Below are positions 26,076-34,700 of a DNA stretch of 64,000 bases, one piece after another. A program made the position numbers and the translations under genes. How positions within the stretch are numbered: position 1 is the stretch's first letter; each line of letters begins with the position of its first letter. The DNA is from JBHENC01 sp046262295. GTDB lineage: Bacteria > Acidobacteriota > Blastocatellia > Pyrinomonadales > Pyrinomonadaceae. The notes under the pieces are model-generated. The model saw only the letters and a list, made by a program, of their open reading frames with translations, was not told where the DNA came from and ran no database searches. The DNA lies in NCBI GenBank assembly GCA_046262295.1, contig JBHENC010000002.1:62001-126000 (forward strand), read 5' to 3'.

Positions 26076-27296
26076 TCATGCGCCGCGCACGCGCAAAAAG
26101 CGCCGCTTGCCGACTTGCAGGAGAAGCTCGTCACCGGATTTGATTTGTAGAATAATCCCACTACTATTTGTTTGACGCTCACCATTCACTCGCACGCCGC
26201 CCTGTTCAATCAACCGTCGCGCTTCGGCAACTGACGGGGCAAGTCCAGTGCTAACAAGCAAACGCGGCAGCGCCCAGGGGCCGCGGCCTGTTTCTACTTC
26301 GCGTTCTTCGATTTCGTCTGGTGCTTGCTTTTGTTGAAAGATGCGGCGGAACTCTTCTTCGGCGCGGCGGGCGTCTGTGCTCGAATGAAAATCCGTGATG
26401 ATGCGTTTGGCTAATTCGACTTTCAGATCGCGCGGATTGCTTGCGCCCCTCTTTGCCGCTTCACGCATCGCGTTGATTTCCGTGATGCTCGCGCTCGTGC
26501 AAAGCTCGTAGTAGCGCCACATCAACTCATCCGAGATGGACATAATCTTGCCAAACATTTCCTGCGGTGGTTCGTTGATGCCGATGTAGTTGCCCAAGCT
26601 CTTCGACATCTTCTGCACGCCGTCCGTGCCTTCGAGAAGCGGCGTAATCATCACGACCTGCGCTTCTTGTTCGTACTCGCGTTGCAGATTTCTGCCCATC
26701 AGTAGATTAAACTTTTGATCCGTGCCGCCAAGCTCAACGTCTGCTTTAAGCGCGACGGAATCGTAAGCCATCACAAGCGGGTAAAGAACTTCGTGAAGCG
26801 CAAGCGGGCGATTCTCTTCGAGGCGTTTCTGAAAATCATCGCGCTCTAAAATCTGTTTGACGGTGACGTGCGACGCGAGGCGTATGAAACCCGCCGCGCC
26901 AATCGCGTCCATCCACTCGGAATTAAATCTAATCTCCGTCTTTTCGGGATCGAGCAGCTTAAAGATTTGCGTTTTGTAGGTTTCAGCGTTGGCTAAAATT
27001 TCTTCGCGCGAAAGTTGCGGGCGCGTCGCGGATTTGCCCGACGGGTCGCCGATGAGTCCCGTGAAATCGCCGATCAGAAAAATAACCGTGTGGCCTAATT
27101 CCTGAAAGGCGCGCAGGCGGCGGATGACGACGGTGTGCCCCAGATGTATGTCCGGCGCGGTCGGGTCAGCCCCCAGCTTAATGCGCAACGGTACATTCGT
27201 CCGCGCGGATCTCTCCAGCTTCGCGCGCAACTCTTCCTCACGGATTATCTCCACCGTGCCTTTACGCAAATGCGCAAGTTGTTCATCCATCGTCAT
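26076..27296 (-). CDS. tyrS: Tyrosyl-tRNA synthetase
   Basis: This 406-residue class I synthetase charges tRNA-Tyr. The HIGH motif is HLGH at 51-54 (GADPTAPDIHLGHTVVIRR), FLIGDFTGLIGDPSGKSATR follows, and KMSKSLGN is at about 231-238. An S4 RNA-binding domain closes the protein (PSVAEARRLIEQGGVRVNGE, about 345-364). The HLGH spelling and the 'LRKGTVEII' N-terminus are of the TyrZ-like subgroup. It belongs to the minus-strand set purM-purN-tyrS-thiolase. Between purN and tyrS lies a small hairpin (27328-27343). Confidence 0.96.
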   Translation of the reverse strand: MTMDEQLAHLRKGTVEIIREEELRAKLERSARTNVPLRIKLGADPTAPDIHLGHTVVIRRLRAFQELGHTVIFLIGDFTGLIGDPSGKSATRPQLSREEILANAETYKTQIFKLLDPEKTEIRFNSEWMDAIGAAGFIRLASHVTVKQILERDDFQKRLEENRPLALHEVLYPLVMAYDSVALKADVELGGTDQKFNLLMGRNLQREYEQEAQVVMITPLLEGTDGVQKMSKSLGNYIGINEPPQEMFGKIMSISDELMWRYYELCTSASITEINAMREAAKRGASNPRDLKVELAKRIITDFHSSTDARRAEEEFRRIFQQKQAPDEIEEREVETGRGPWALPRLLVSTGLAPSVAEARRLIEQGGVRVNGERQTNSSGIILQIKSGDELLLQVGKRRFLRVRGA

Positions 27297-27327
27297 AACG
27301 CAAAAATTATCGTGTTCAAATTTTAGA

Positions 27328-27343
27328 CCGCAAATCTTTGCGG
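27328..27343. repeat. Small perfect hairpin between purN and tyrS
   Basis: CCGCAAA, loop TC, TTTGCGG: a 7-bp stem, extendable by AG/CT on the outside with one mismatch. It sits about 30 nt upstream of the tyrS start on the minus strand. REP-like in appearance, and unrelated to the heptamer hairpins. No T-run follows. Confidence 0.5.
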
Positions 27344-27344
27344 C

Positions 27345-28076
27345 CTACGTCTTGTTAATAATCCGTCGTCCGAGAATCTCATAGTCGCCGCGTGTGATGC
27401 GCGCGACGGCTTGCGCGTAGAGTTTGTGTTCTTCTATGAGAATGCGCGCTGCTAAGGTTTCTTCCGTGTCCTCATCGCAAACGGGCACGATGGCCTGTGC
27501 GATGATTGCGCCGCCATCGAGGGTTTCGTCAACGAAGTGAACCGTGCAACCGGAGAATTTGACGCCGTACTCAATCGCCTGACGGTGCGCATCGAGGCCG
27601 GGAAAGCTTGGCAGCAAACTCGGATGAATGTTCAGCACGCGCCCGCGATACGCCTCTGTGAAAAGCGGCGACAGCAGCCGCATATAGCCTGCGAGACAGA
27701 CGAGCGAAACGTCGCGTTGCTGCAAGGCCGCGAGTATCTCACGATCATGTTCGACGCGCGCACGCTTTTCGCGTCCGATCACCAGCGTTTCAATTCCGCG
27801 CTCGCGTGCGTGTGCGAGTCCCTGCGCATCGGCGCGATCACTAATGACGACAGCGATCTCCGCATTTGGTATCAAACCAGCGCGCACCGCCTCCGCAAGC
27901 GCAACCATATTCGAGCCGCGCCCGGAAATTAAGATTCCTAAACGAGGGAGAGTCTGGAGTCTGGAGTCTGGAGTCTGGAGTTCGGAGTCGGGAGTCAAGA
28001 GTTTGGAAGATTGAACGGCAGCATCCCGATCAATGTTGACGGCGTTCGCTTCCTGCTCTTTAGACTCAAGACTCAA
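27345..28076 (-). CDS. purN: Phosphoribosylglycinamide formyltransferase (N-terminus encoded by repeat DNA)
   Basis: The enzyme formylates GAR with 10-formyl-THF in purine synthesis. The core begins RLGILISGRGSNMVALAEAV at about residue 45. Conserved blocks are CLAGYMRLLSP, LNIHPSLLPSFPG (His of the NIHPSLLP motif at about 150) and GCTVHFVDETLDGGAIIAQ. The core has a normal length (about 198 residues). The odd part is the start: where PurN normally begins (MPRLG-like), the frame has CTC CCT CGT TTA with no start codon. The only start codons in frame are TTG 28076 and another TTG 26 codons in, both inside or next to a heptamer hairpin, so about 18-44 residues would be repeat-derived. Confidence 0.9.
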   Translation of the reverse strand: MSLESKEQEANAVNIDRDAAVQSSKLLTPDSELQTPDSRLQTLPRLGILISGRGSNMVALAEAVRAGLIPNAEIAVVISDRADAQGLAHARERGIETLVIGREKRARVEHDREILAALQQRDVSLVCLAGYMRLLSPLFTEAYRGRVLNIHPSLLPSFPGLDAHRQAIEYGVKFSGCTVHFVDETLDGGAIIAQAIVPVCDEDTEETLAARILIEEHKLYAQAVARITRGDYEILGRRIINKT

Positions 28077-28116
28077 GACTCCAGACTCCAGACTTTTAGT
28101 TACCAGACTCCAGACT
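27950..28116 (-). repeat. Heptamer hairpin, family B, between purM and purN
   Basis: On the minus strand it starts 2 nt after the purM stop. Left arm units are AGTCTGG (four copies) then AGTCTTG, AGTCTTG and AGTCTAA (28062-28116). Right arm units are ACTCTTG, ACTCCCG, ACTCCGA, three ACTCCAG and ACTCTCC (27950-28006). The arms are complementary with offsets, and the 55-nt loop is open in the purN frame. The right arm runs directly into the purN core. GGAG in the left arm could serve as a ribosome site for the TTG at 28076. Confidence 0.8.
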
Positions 28117-28117
28117 A

Positions 28118-29152
28118 TTACTTAAAAGTGACTTCGCCGATTCCTTCGATGACGCGCCCGATTTCGTAGCACGTCTCATTGTTTTCAAGCAGGTGCGCCT
28201 TAATCGCTTCGACATCCGTCGTCGCTGCGATAACGATCATCCCGACGCCCATGTTGAAGGTGCGATACATCTCCGCTTCGGCCACGTTGCCGATCTCCTG
28301 CATCACGGAAAAGACGGGCGGCACAGGCCACGCGCCGCGCTGTATTTCAACGCCCGTACCGGCAGGCAGAATGCGCGGAATGTTCTCTGTAAGCCCGCCG
28401 CCCGTGATGTGTGCGAGTCCTTTGATTGTGTTCGCGCCCAGCAAACCTTCGAGCGCGCGAAAGTAGCTTTTGTGCGGGCGCAGGAGTGCGGCGCCGATTG
28501 TTTCGTCGAGGGCGGCGAGATGCGTATTGACATCATAGCCGCCGGTTTCAAAAAAGAGTTTGCGGGCGAGCGAGTAGCCGTTGGTGTGTAGCCCTGCGGA
28601 GGGCAACGCGAGCACGGCGTCGCCCGTTGCGATATTTTTGCCGTCAATCACTTTCTCTTTATCAACGATGCCTGTGATAAAGCCCGCCACATCATATTCG
28701 CCCGCGTTGTAAAAGCCGGGCATCTCGGCGGTTTCGCCGCCCAAGAGCACGCAGCGATTTTCGCGGCAGCCGTTTGCGATGCCTTCGACGATTGACGCGA
28801 CGATATCGGGCGCGAGTTTTCCGGTGGCGATGTAGTCTAGGAAAAAAAGCGGCCGCGCGCCCTGCACGAGAATGTCGTTGACGCAGTGGTTGACGAGGTC
28901 GCGCCCGATGGTGTTGTGCGTGTCGGTGAGAAAAGCGATCTTCAATTTTGTGCCGACGCCGTCAGCCGAAGCGACGAGCACGGGATGGCGCATTTCTGGA
29001 AACGCGGCGTCGAACATTCCGCCGAAGCTGCCGATCTCCGTCAACGTGCGTGCATTGAAAGTCGCGCGCGCGCGCTGCTTGATCTTCTCTTTAGCCGTAT
29101 TCGCGGCGTCAATCGAAACGCCCGCATCACTGTAAGAAATAGATTCGCTCAT
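28118..29152 (-). CDS. purM: Phosphoribosylformylglycinamidine cyclo-ligase
   Basis: This 344-residue AIR synthetase closes the imidazole ring in an ATP-dependent step of purine synthesis. The N-terminus SYSDAGVSIDAANTAKEKIK (substrate-binding) and IGSFGGMFDA are the family start. DGVGTKLKIAF, GRDLVNHCVNDILVQGARPLFFLDYIATGKL, GGETAEMPG and GLAHITGGGLTENIPRILP are all conserved. Length is normal. It lies 57 nt after the DUF3006 gene, and the next gene is purN, so the order is purM-purN. Both are far from purF (8 kb away). Confidence 0.97.
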   Translation of the reverse strand: MSESISYSDAGVSIDAANTAKEKIKQRARATFNARTLTEIGSFGGMFDAAFPEMRHPVLVASADGVGTKLKIAFLTDTHNTIGRDLVNHCVNDILVQGARPLFFLDYIATGKLAPDIVASIVEGIANGCRENRCVLLGGETAEMPGFYNAGEYDVAGFITGIVDKEKVIDGKNIATGDAVLALPSAGLHTNGYSLARKLFFETGGYDVNTHLAALDETIGAALLRPHKSYFRALEGLLGANTIKGLAHITGGGLTENIPRILPAGTGVEIQRGAWPVPPVFSVMQEIGNVAEAEMYRTFNMGVGMIVIAATTDVEAIKAHLLENNETCYEIGRVIEGIGEVTFK

Positions 29153-29208
29153 CAGACTTATTCGTTCACCAACTCAAAGCTTATTAACAGGCTCGTGAAT
29201 TGATTGCA

Positions 29209-29478
29209 TTAGAGTTTGAAATCCTTTTTATCCTGCGTGTGGCTGCGTGTGGTTAATTCGTCCTGCAATTTTTTGACGTTCTCTTCGGCGGCGGCGCGAG
29301 ATTGCTTATCAATCGTAATGGTGATGCGTAAGTGATCGCCGCCGCCTGCGCCGTCCGGCAGATATGCAACGGGCAGTTCGATCTGCTGCTTTTCATCGTC
29401 GCCGATGAGAATGACGGCGATGCCGCCGTCTTCGATGCGGTCAATCGCGGCGTGAATTCCCTTACTGCTGTGTGCCAT
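29209..29478 (-). CDS. DUF3006 domain protein
   Basis: This 89-residue protein contains the DUF3006 pattern: IHAAIDRIEDGGIAVILIGDDEKQQIELPVAYLPDGAGGGDHLRITITID. Family members are short beta-barrel-like proteins of unknown function. It has no signal peptide or membrane segment and ends in a charged helix (ENVKKLQDELTTR...). It lies 50 nt downstream of a ComEC-like metallo-beta-lactamase gene on the same strand, a neighbourhood that DUF3006 genes frequently show. A shared function, such as protein processing or DNA uptake, is inference. Confidence 0.85.
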   Translation of the reverse strand: MAHSSKGIHAAIDRIEDGGIAVILIGDDEKQQIELPVAYLPDGAGGGDHLRITITIDKQSRAAAEENVKKLQDELTTRSHTQDKKDFKL

Positions 29479-29528
29479 ATAATATTGTTTTCGTTGTCTT
29501 CCTTAAAACCGTTTACGAGTTATCAAAC

Positions 29529-30566
29529 TTACTTGCGCGCTTCTTTCGGCGGGCGTGGCGGTGGGCCGCCGTAGTCTCCGAAATCCACGAAGCCGCGCCG
29601 CGCCGAATCGTCTCTTTGCGCTTCGCGTCCGGCGAAAAGTTCGTTCTCTTTGGCTTCGCGCGCCGCTTTGATTTCGTAGCCTTTGCCTTTGGACGTGATG
29701 GTTATCTCGCCCTGCAAATCCGTGCGGTATATTTTTACATGAGCGGCGCGCAGGCGATCCAGCGCGTCCTGCGACGGATGCCCGTAGCGATTCTGCGCGC
29801 CGTCGGAAATAACAGCGACTTCCGGCTTGACGCGCTGCAAAAACTGTTCGCTCGTCGCATACTTCGAGCCGTGATGCCCGACCTTGAGAATCTTCGCGGC
29901 GAGATTCTCGTCTTTACTCATCATGCGCTCTTCGGTTTGCGCTTCGGCATCGCCCGTCAATAGCAGAGAGAAATCGCCGTAGTCCAGACGCGCGACAACG
30001 GAATTGGCGTTCGGTTCATTGCCGCCGGAACGCAACTGCGAAGCCGTGAAGAAAGGCTTGATGGGCGCGAGCACATTGATGAACGCGCCGCCGCCGAGAT
30101 CGAAATTCTTGCCCGGCTCGGCCTGTATGAAAGCCGCGTTGCTTCGCTTTACGGCTTCAAGAAAGTCTTGATAGTTTTTCGTCGTGTTCGTCACGCCGCT
30201 ATCGAGGACGGCGCGCGTCGGCACGGCGCGAATCACTTCATCAGCCGCGCCGATGTGATCCGCATGGGCGTGTGTCGCAATGAAGAGATCAATACTCTGC
30301 ACGTTGTAGCGATTCATCGCCGCGAGTATCGCCTTGCCGCTGCCGGGCACGCCCGCATCCACCAGCACGGTCTTGCCCGTCGGCGAAATAATCAAAATCG
30401 AATCGCCCTGCCCGACATCCAGCACGTGAACTTGCAGCTCCGCGCCCGATGGCGGCGGCGGTTTCTCTTTCCTGTTCCGCAGCCACACGAAGAGCGCAAT
30501 GATGGCGGCGACGACCAGCACGATAACGAACACGGCGGGCGCGCACCCGCGTCTTTTTTGCGCCAC
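29529..30566 (-). CDS. ComEC/Rec2-like MBL-fold metallohydrolase
   Basis: This 345-residue protein has one N-terminal membrane segment (about 9-30, AVFVIVLVVAAIIALFVW) and a metallo-beta-lactamase domain outside it: HVLDVGQGDSILI (47-59) and the HxHxDH metal motif at 99-104 (HAHADHIG). Later metal ligands occur in LLTGDAE and KVGHHGS. This is the stand-alone form of the ComEC C-terminal nuclease-like domain. In competent bacteria the full ComEC channel degrades one strand of incoming DNA; this copy lacks the channel, so a role in DNA hydrolysis outside the cell is possible but unproven. It is the first gene of the minus-strand series. Confidence 0.88.
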   Translation of the reverse strand: MAQKRRGCAPAVFVIVLVVAAIIALFVWLRNRKEKPPPPSGAELQVHVLDVGQGDSILIISPTGKTVLVDAGVPGSGKAILAAMNRYNVQSIDLFIATHAHADHIGAADEVIRAVPTRAVLDSGVTNTTKNYQDFLEAVKRSNAAFIQAEPGKNFDLGGGAFINVLAPIKPFFTASQLRSGGNEPNANSVVARLDYGDFSLLLTGDAEAQTEERMMSKDENLAAKILKVGHHGSKYATSEQFLQRVKPEVAVISDGAQNRYGHPSQDALDRLRAAHVKIYRTDLQGEITITSKGKGYEIKAAREAKENELFAGREAQRDDSARRGFVDFGDYGGPPPRPPKEARK

Positions 30567-31056
30567 TAAGATTTACCTCCCACGCTACGATAACCAGCCC
30601 GCGCTGAAATATCAACGCCCCTCGAATTTTATAAGCCTCGTTGATGCCTGCAAAACTCTTGACTGTCGGCTTGTTCGGCCACCTCAAGAACGAACATTCG
30701 GAGCAGTCGAAAGTAATAGATGTCTTTCTGTTAAACCCGTTTGCTAAAAGTCGCTATTGAGAGTACCTTAGATGTTAGCTGTTTGCCGGTGACAGCTCGT
30801 TTTCGTAACCATATCGGTGATTTGGCTTTCTTGCATAAAGCAATCCACTCCTGTTATTCCCGACGTAAAAGTTTCACTCGTAAAGCATACCCCGAATCTC
30901 ACTTTAGCGAATTAGCGAAGCGATCACGCCCGAAAAATAAATAACACTTAACGATGTCCCGGTTGTGAAAAGCCACAGAGCGCACTGTGCTTTTCACGAC
31001 AAGCCGACTCTCCGGCGCAGATGAAATATCCAATCTCCAAACAAGGTGATAGGCAA
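30567..31056. other. Intergenic region between divergent MBL-fold and RedB-like genes
   Basis: About 490 nt with no gene that I trust; the codon pattern of the small open frames does not fit the neighbours. A hairpin at 30962-31000 lies just upstream of the RedB-like gene (separate entry). Promoters for both directions should be here, but none stands out. Confidence 0.4.
30962..31000 (+). promoter_or_regulatory. Leader hairpin before the RedB-like gene
   Basis: GTTGTGAAAAG with CCACAG pairs with CTGTG and CTTTTCACGAC (one bulged base, one G-T pair), with a loop of about 6 nt. It lies about 56 nt before ATG 31057. No T-run follows, so it is more likely a leader or operator structure than a terminator. 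Confidence 0.4.
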
Positions 31057-31749
31057 ATGAAACCATCAACGGAAGCAAACGAAATCAAAGAAGTTTGCCG
31101 GAAGAGTTCATCACGGCGTCAGACCCGGTTGATGCTCATCGCCTCCGGTATGCTGTGGCTGCTTCTGGTCTGTGGCGGGCTTGGGGCGCTTTGGAGCTAC
31201 GAAAGTGCTCCCGGTGTGGCGGCTAATCCTCCATCTCGTTTGCCTGCGGATAGTGGAATCCAACCCGCCTCAGGCCAGGCGACGCTCGTCATGCTGGTTC
31301 ACCCGCACTGTCCATGCACGCGCGCGAGCATCGGTGAACTTGCTTTAGTGATGGCGCAAACGCAGGGGCGCGTCAAGGCCTACGTGCTGTTCCTCAAGCC
31401 GCAGGGCTTCTCTGACGAATGGGCGAAAAGCGATCTATGGGAGAGCGCGACGGCGATTTCGGGCGTCACTGCCATAGAGGATACGGACGGCACGAAAGCC
31501 CGACGCTTTCACGCTGCGACCTCCGGGCAGACCTTTTTGTACGATGCGCGGGGAAATCTTCTCTTCAGCGGCGGCATCACGGCGGCGCGGGGGCATTCGG
31601 GCGACAACGCGGGGCGCAGCAGTATCGTTTCGCTCGTCACCGGAGGCGAAGCGGCGCAGACGGAAACCGCTGTTTATGGGTGCGAACTCTTTAACAAAAA
31701 TTCCGAGTGCCGGATGGGAGAGATGAATCATGCACCAGGTAGCCACTAA
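31057..31749 (+). CDS. RedB-like thioredoxin-fold membrane protein
   Basis: The start ATG 31057 (AAGGTG upstream) is preferred over ATG 31021, which has no ribosome site. The 230-residue product has one N-terminal membrane helix (about 27-50, LMLIASGMLWLLLVCGGLGALW) and an extracytoplasmic thioredoxin-like domain. A CxC pair lies in VMLVHPHCPCTRASIGELALVM (Cys-Pro-Cys). The core shows KAYVLFLKP..., SGQTFLYDARGNLLFSGGIT and a C-terminal CELF. It matches proteins annotated as RedB, whose function is not clear. The last 20 nt overlap the start of the next gene, so the two are translationally coupled. A redox or copper-related input for the kinase is a plausible inference. Confidence 0.7.
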   Translation: MKPSTEANEIKEVCRKSSSRRQTRLMLIASGMLWLLLVCGGLGALWSYESAPGVAANPPSRLPADSGIQPASGQATLVMLVHPHCPCTRASIGELALVMAQTQGRVKAYVLFLKPQGFSDEWAKSDLWESATAISGVTAIEDTDGTKARRFHAATSGQTFLYDARGNLLFSGGITAARGHSGDNAGRSSIVSLVTGGEAAQTETAVYGCELFNKNSECRMGEMNHAPGSH

Positions 31750-34700
31750 TCCCGACGCCTTCCTGTCAGTTGAAGGCAGAGCCAAAGACCTCTTCAGCGA
31801 GCACCGACAAAGTATCTACGAGCGCACCGACCGTATGTTCGCCGTTCTGATGGTTGTGCAGTGGGTCGCCGGTATCGTCGCCGCCCTTCTGATTTCGCCG
31901 CGCACGTGGATCGGTTCGGAAAGCCAGACCCACATCCATATCTGGGCTTCCATCTTCCTCGGCGGCGCAATCAATCTCTTCCCCGTTGCGCTGGCTCTGA
32001 CACGTCCGGGTAAGCCTTCCACACGTTACTGTATCGCCATCGGGCAGATGCTGATGGGGGCGTTGCTGATTCACTTGAGCGGCGGGCGCATCGAGACGCA
32101 TTTTCACGTCTTCGGCTCGCTGGCTTTCCTTGCGTTTTATCGTGACTGGCGCGTGCTCCTACCGGCGACACTGGTTGTCGTCGTAGACCATTTCGTGCGC
32201 GGAGTTTTCTTCCCGCAATCCGTCTACGGCGTGCTCACGGCGAGCACTTGGCGGGTAGTGGAACACGCCGGTTGGGTCGTCTTCATAGACATTTTCCTCG
32301 TCATCTCCTGCTTGCGCGCGACACGCGAGATGCAGGCCATCGCCGGGCGAACGGCGGCGCTGGAGATTAGCGAAGAGCGTTTTAGAAATCTTGTCGAAAC
32401 ACTGCCCTTCGTTGTTTACGAAGTCGAACCACAGCCTCCGTATACTCCAATCTATATTAGTTCCAAAATTGAATCATTCGGTTATCCGCTGGCTGATTGG
32501 TTTAACCAGCCGGATTTGTGGACTAGAATTATTCACCCTGGCGACCGCGAATGGGTTCTTCAGGCGACCGAAGAAAGGATGCTTCAAACCCGCGAAAATG
32601 AATACGAATATCGCATTACCTGCGGCGATGGAAAAACTCGCTGGATTTACGATAAAGGGCGTTTCATTTTCGACAAAGAAAACAATCCGATTCGCTGGCA
32701 AGGGATAATGCTCGACATTACCGAGCGCAAGCGCACCGAAGATGAACTGGGGCAGAGCCAGAAATGGCTGGCGGCGATGTTTGAGGCGTCGCAGGACGGT
32801 ATCCTTGTCGAAGAAAGTGAGCACATAGTTTTTGTTAATCAGCGTTTCCTGCAAATGTACGGTTACACTGATTCGCGCGAAGTGATCGGAAAGCACCCTT
32901 CGCATTTTCTGACACCCGAAGACAACGCGCGAATGATGGAATACGGAAGAAAACGCGCGCGGGGCGAAACGGTTCCGACTGTTTATGAATTTAACGGAGT
33001 CAGCATAGACGGCACGACAATAGAGTTAGAAGCCTCGATTTCGACTTTTACCAGCAACGGCAAGTTGTATATCGTGACGGCGCAGAAAGACATCACCGAA
33101 CGCAAACAGGCGGAAGAAATACTACGAAATTCCGAAGAACAGCACCGGCTTTTATTTGAAAGCAATCCACAGCCAGCCTATGTTTATGATATTGAAACAT
33201 TTGAATTTCTCGCCGTTAACGAGGCGGCGGTTCGCCATTACGGTTATTCGCGGGAAGAATTTCTTACCGTTGTTACGATGAAAGATATTCGCCCGGTCGA
33301 AGATATTCCTTTCTTCCTTGAGAGAGTTTCAAAGATTAGCCCGCACCGGAATATAATACTGGCTCCGTCGAGGCATCAGAAGAAGGATGGAACGGTCATA
33401 AATGTGGAAATCACTTCACAGGTATTGGAATTTGACGGCAGATCCGCCGAGATTGTTCTCGTCAACGATGTTACCGAGCGCAAACGGGCGGAAACCGAAC
33501 GCCAGGTCAGCGCGGAAATAATCCAGAGCGTCGTTACGACAACTAATCTCGATGAATTGTTCAAGGTCGCTCACCAGTCAATCAGCAAACTTCTCTACGC
33601 GGAGAACTTCTTCATCGCTCTCCATAACCCGACCACCGATTTGATTCATTTTGAGTATTGGGTTGACGAAGTTGACCCTGTACCGTCGCCAAGTCCCATC
33701 GGCAAAGGATTCACCAGTTATGTATTGCATACTGGACAACCGTTCCTGATAACGGAAGAGATTAGAGACCGGATGTATGAGCGAGGCGAAGTCGAGCATA
33801 GCGGAACTAACTGTGCTTCATGGCTGGGTGTTCCACTGCGAACGCCCTCGCGTACCATCGGCGTGCTGGCGGTGCAGTATTACGAAAAGGAAAATGCTTA
33901 CAACCAGCGCGATTTGGAGTTGCTAGCCTCGGTCGGAGACCAGCTTGCTTTGGCTATCGAGCGCAAGCAAACTGAAATAGAACTCCAAACGCGAGAGGCG
34001 CAACTCATCGAAGCGCAACAGATCGCTCATCTGGGCAATTGGGAATGGGACATTGCGGCAAATAAAGTAACTTGGTCGGACGAGGAATATCGTATTTTTG
34101 GTCTTGAGCCGCAAGAGTTCGTCGCAACATACGAAGCATACTTGAATTGCGTTCATCCTGATGATCGGGAGTCGGTCGCAGATATAATCGGAAAGGCTAT
34201 GCAGGATAAAAAGTATCCAGACTTTGACCACCGCATCATTCGTCCTGACGGAGAAGTGCGGGTGATTCACGCCAGCGGAAAAATCACTCTCGACGAATCC
34301 GGTAATCCGACAAAAATGCTCGGCACGATACAGGACATCACCGAACGTAAGCGCATTGAAGAAGAACTCGAAAAGACGCGTGATGCGGCGTTGGAATCAA
34401 CACGACTCAAATCGGAATTCCTTGCGAACATGAGCCACGAGATCAGAACGCCGATGAACGGCGTGATGGGCATGACGGGGTTGCTGTTGGACAGCGACTT
34501 GACCGATGAGCAGCGCGATTTCACCGAAACTATCCGGTCTAGCAGTGAGAGTTTGCTGACCGTCATCAACGACATTCTCGATTTCTCGAAGATCGAAGCG
34601 GGCAAACTGCATTTTGAAAGGTTGGATTTCGACGTGCGCGGTGGCATCGAATCAACGGTGGAACTACTCGCCGAACGAGCGCAAGCTAAAAATATCGAAC

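Noticed and set aside
27950..28116. CRISPR array
   Set aside because: Units are 7 nt without spacers and appear in inverted arms; no cas genes. They are hairpin arms, not CRISPR repeats.
30741..30944. 67-codon frame between the MBL and RedB-like genes
   Set aside because: No ribosome site, no family, and base composition unlike neighbouring genes.
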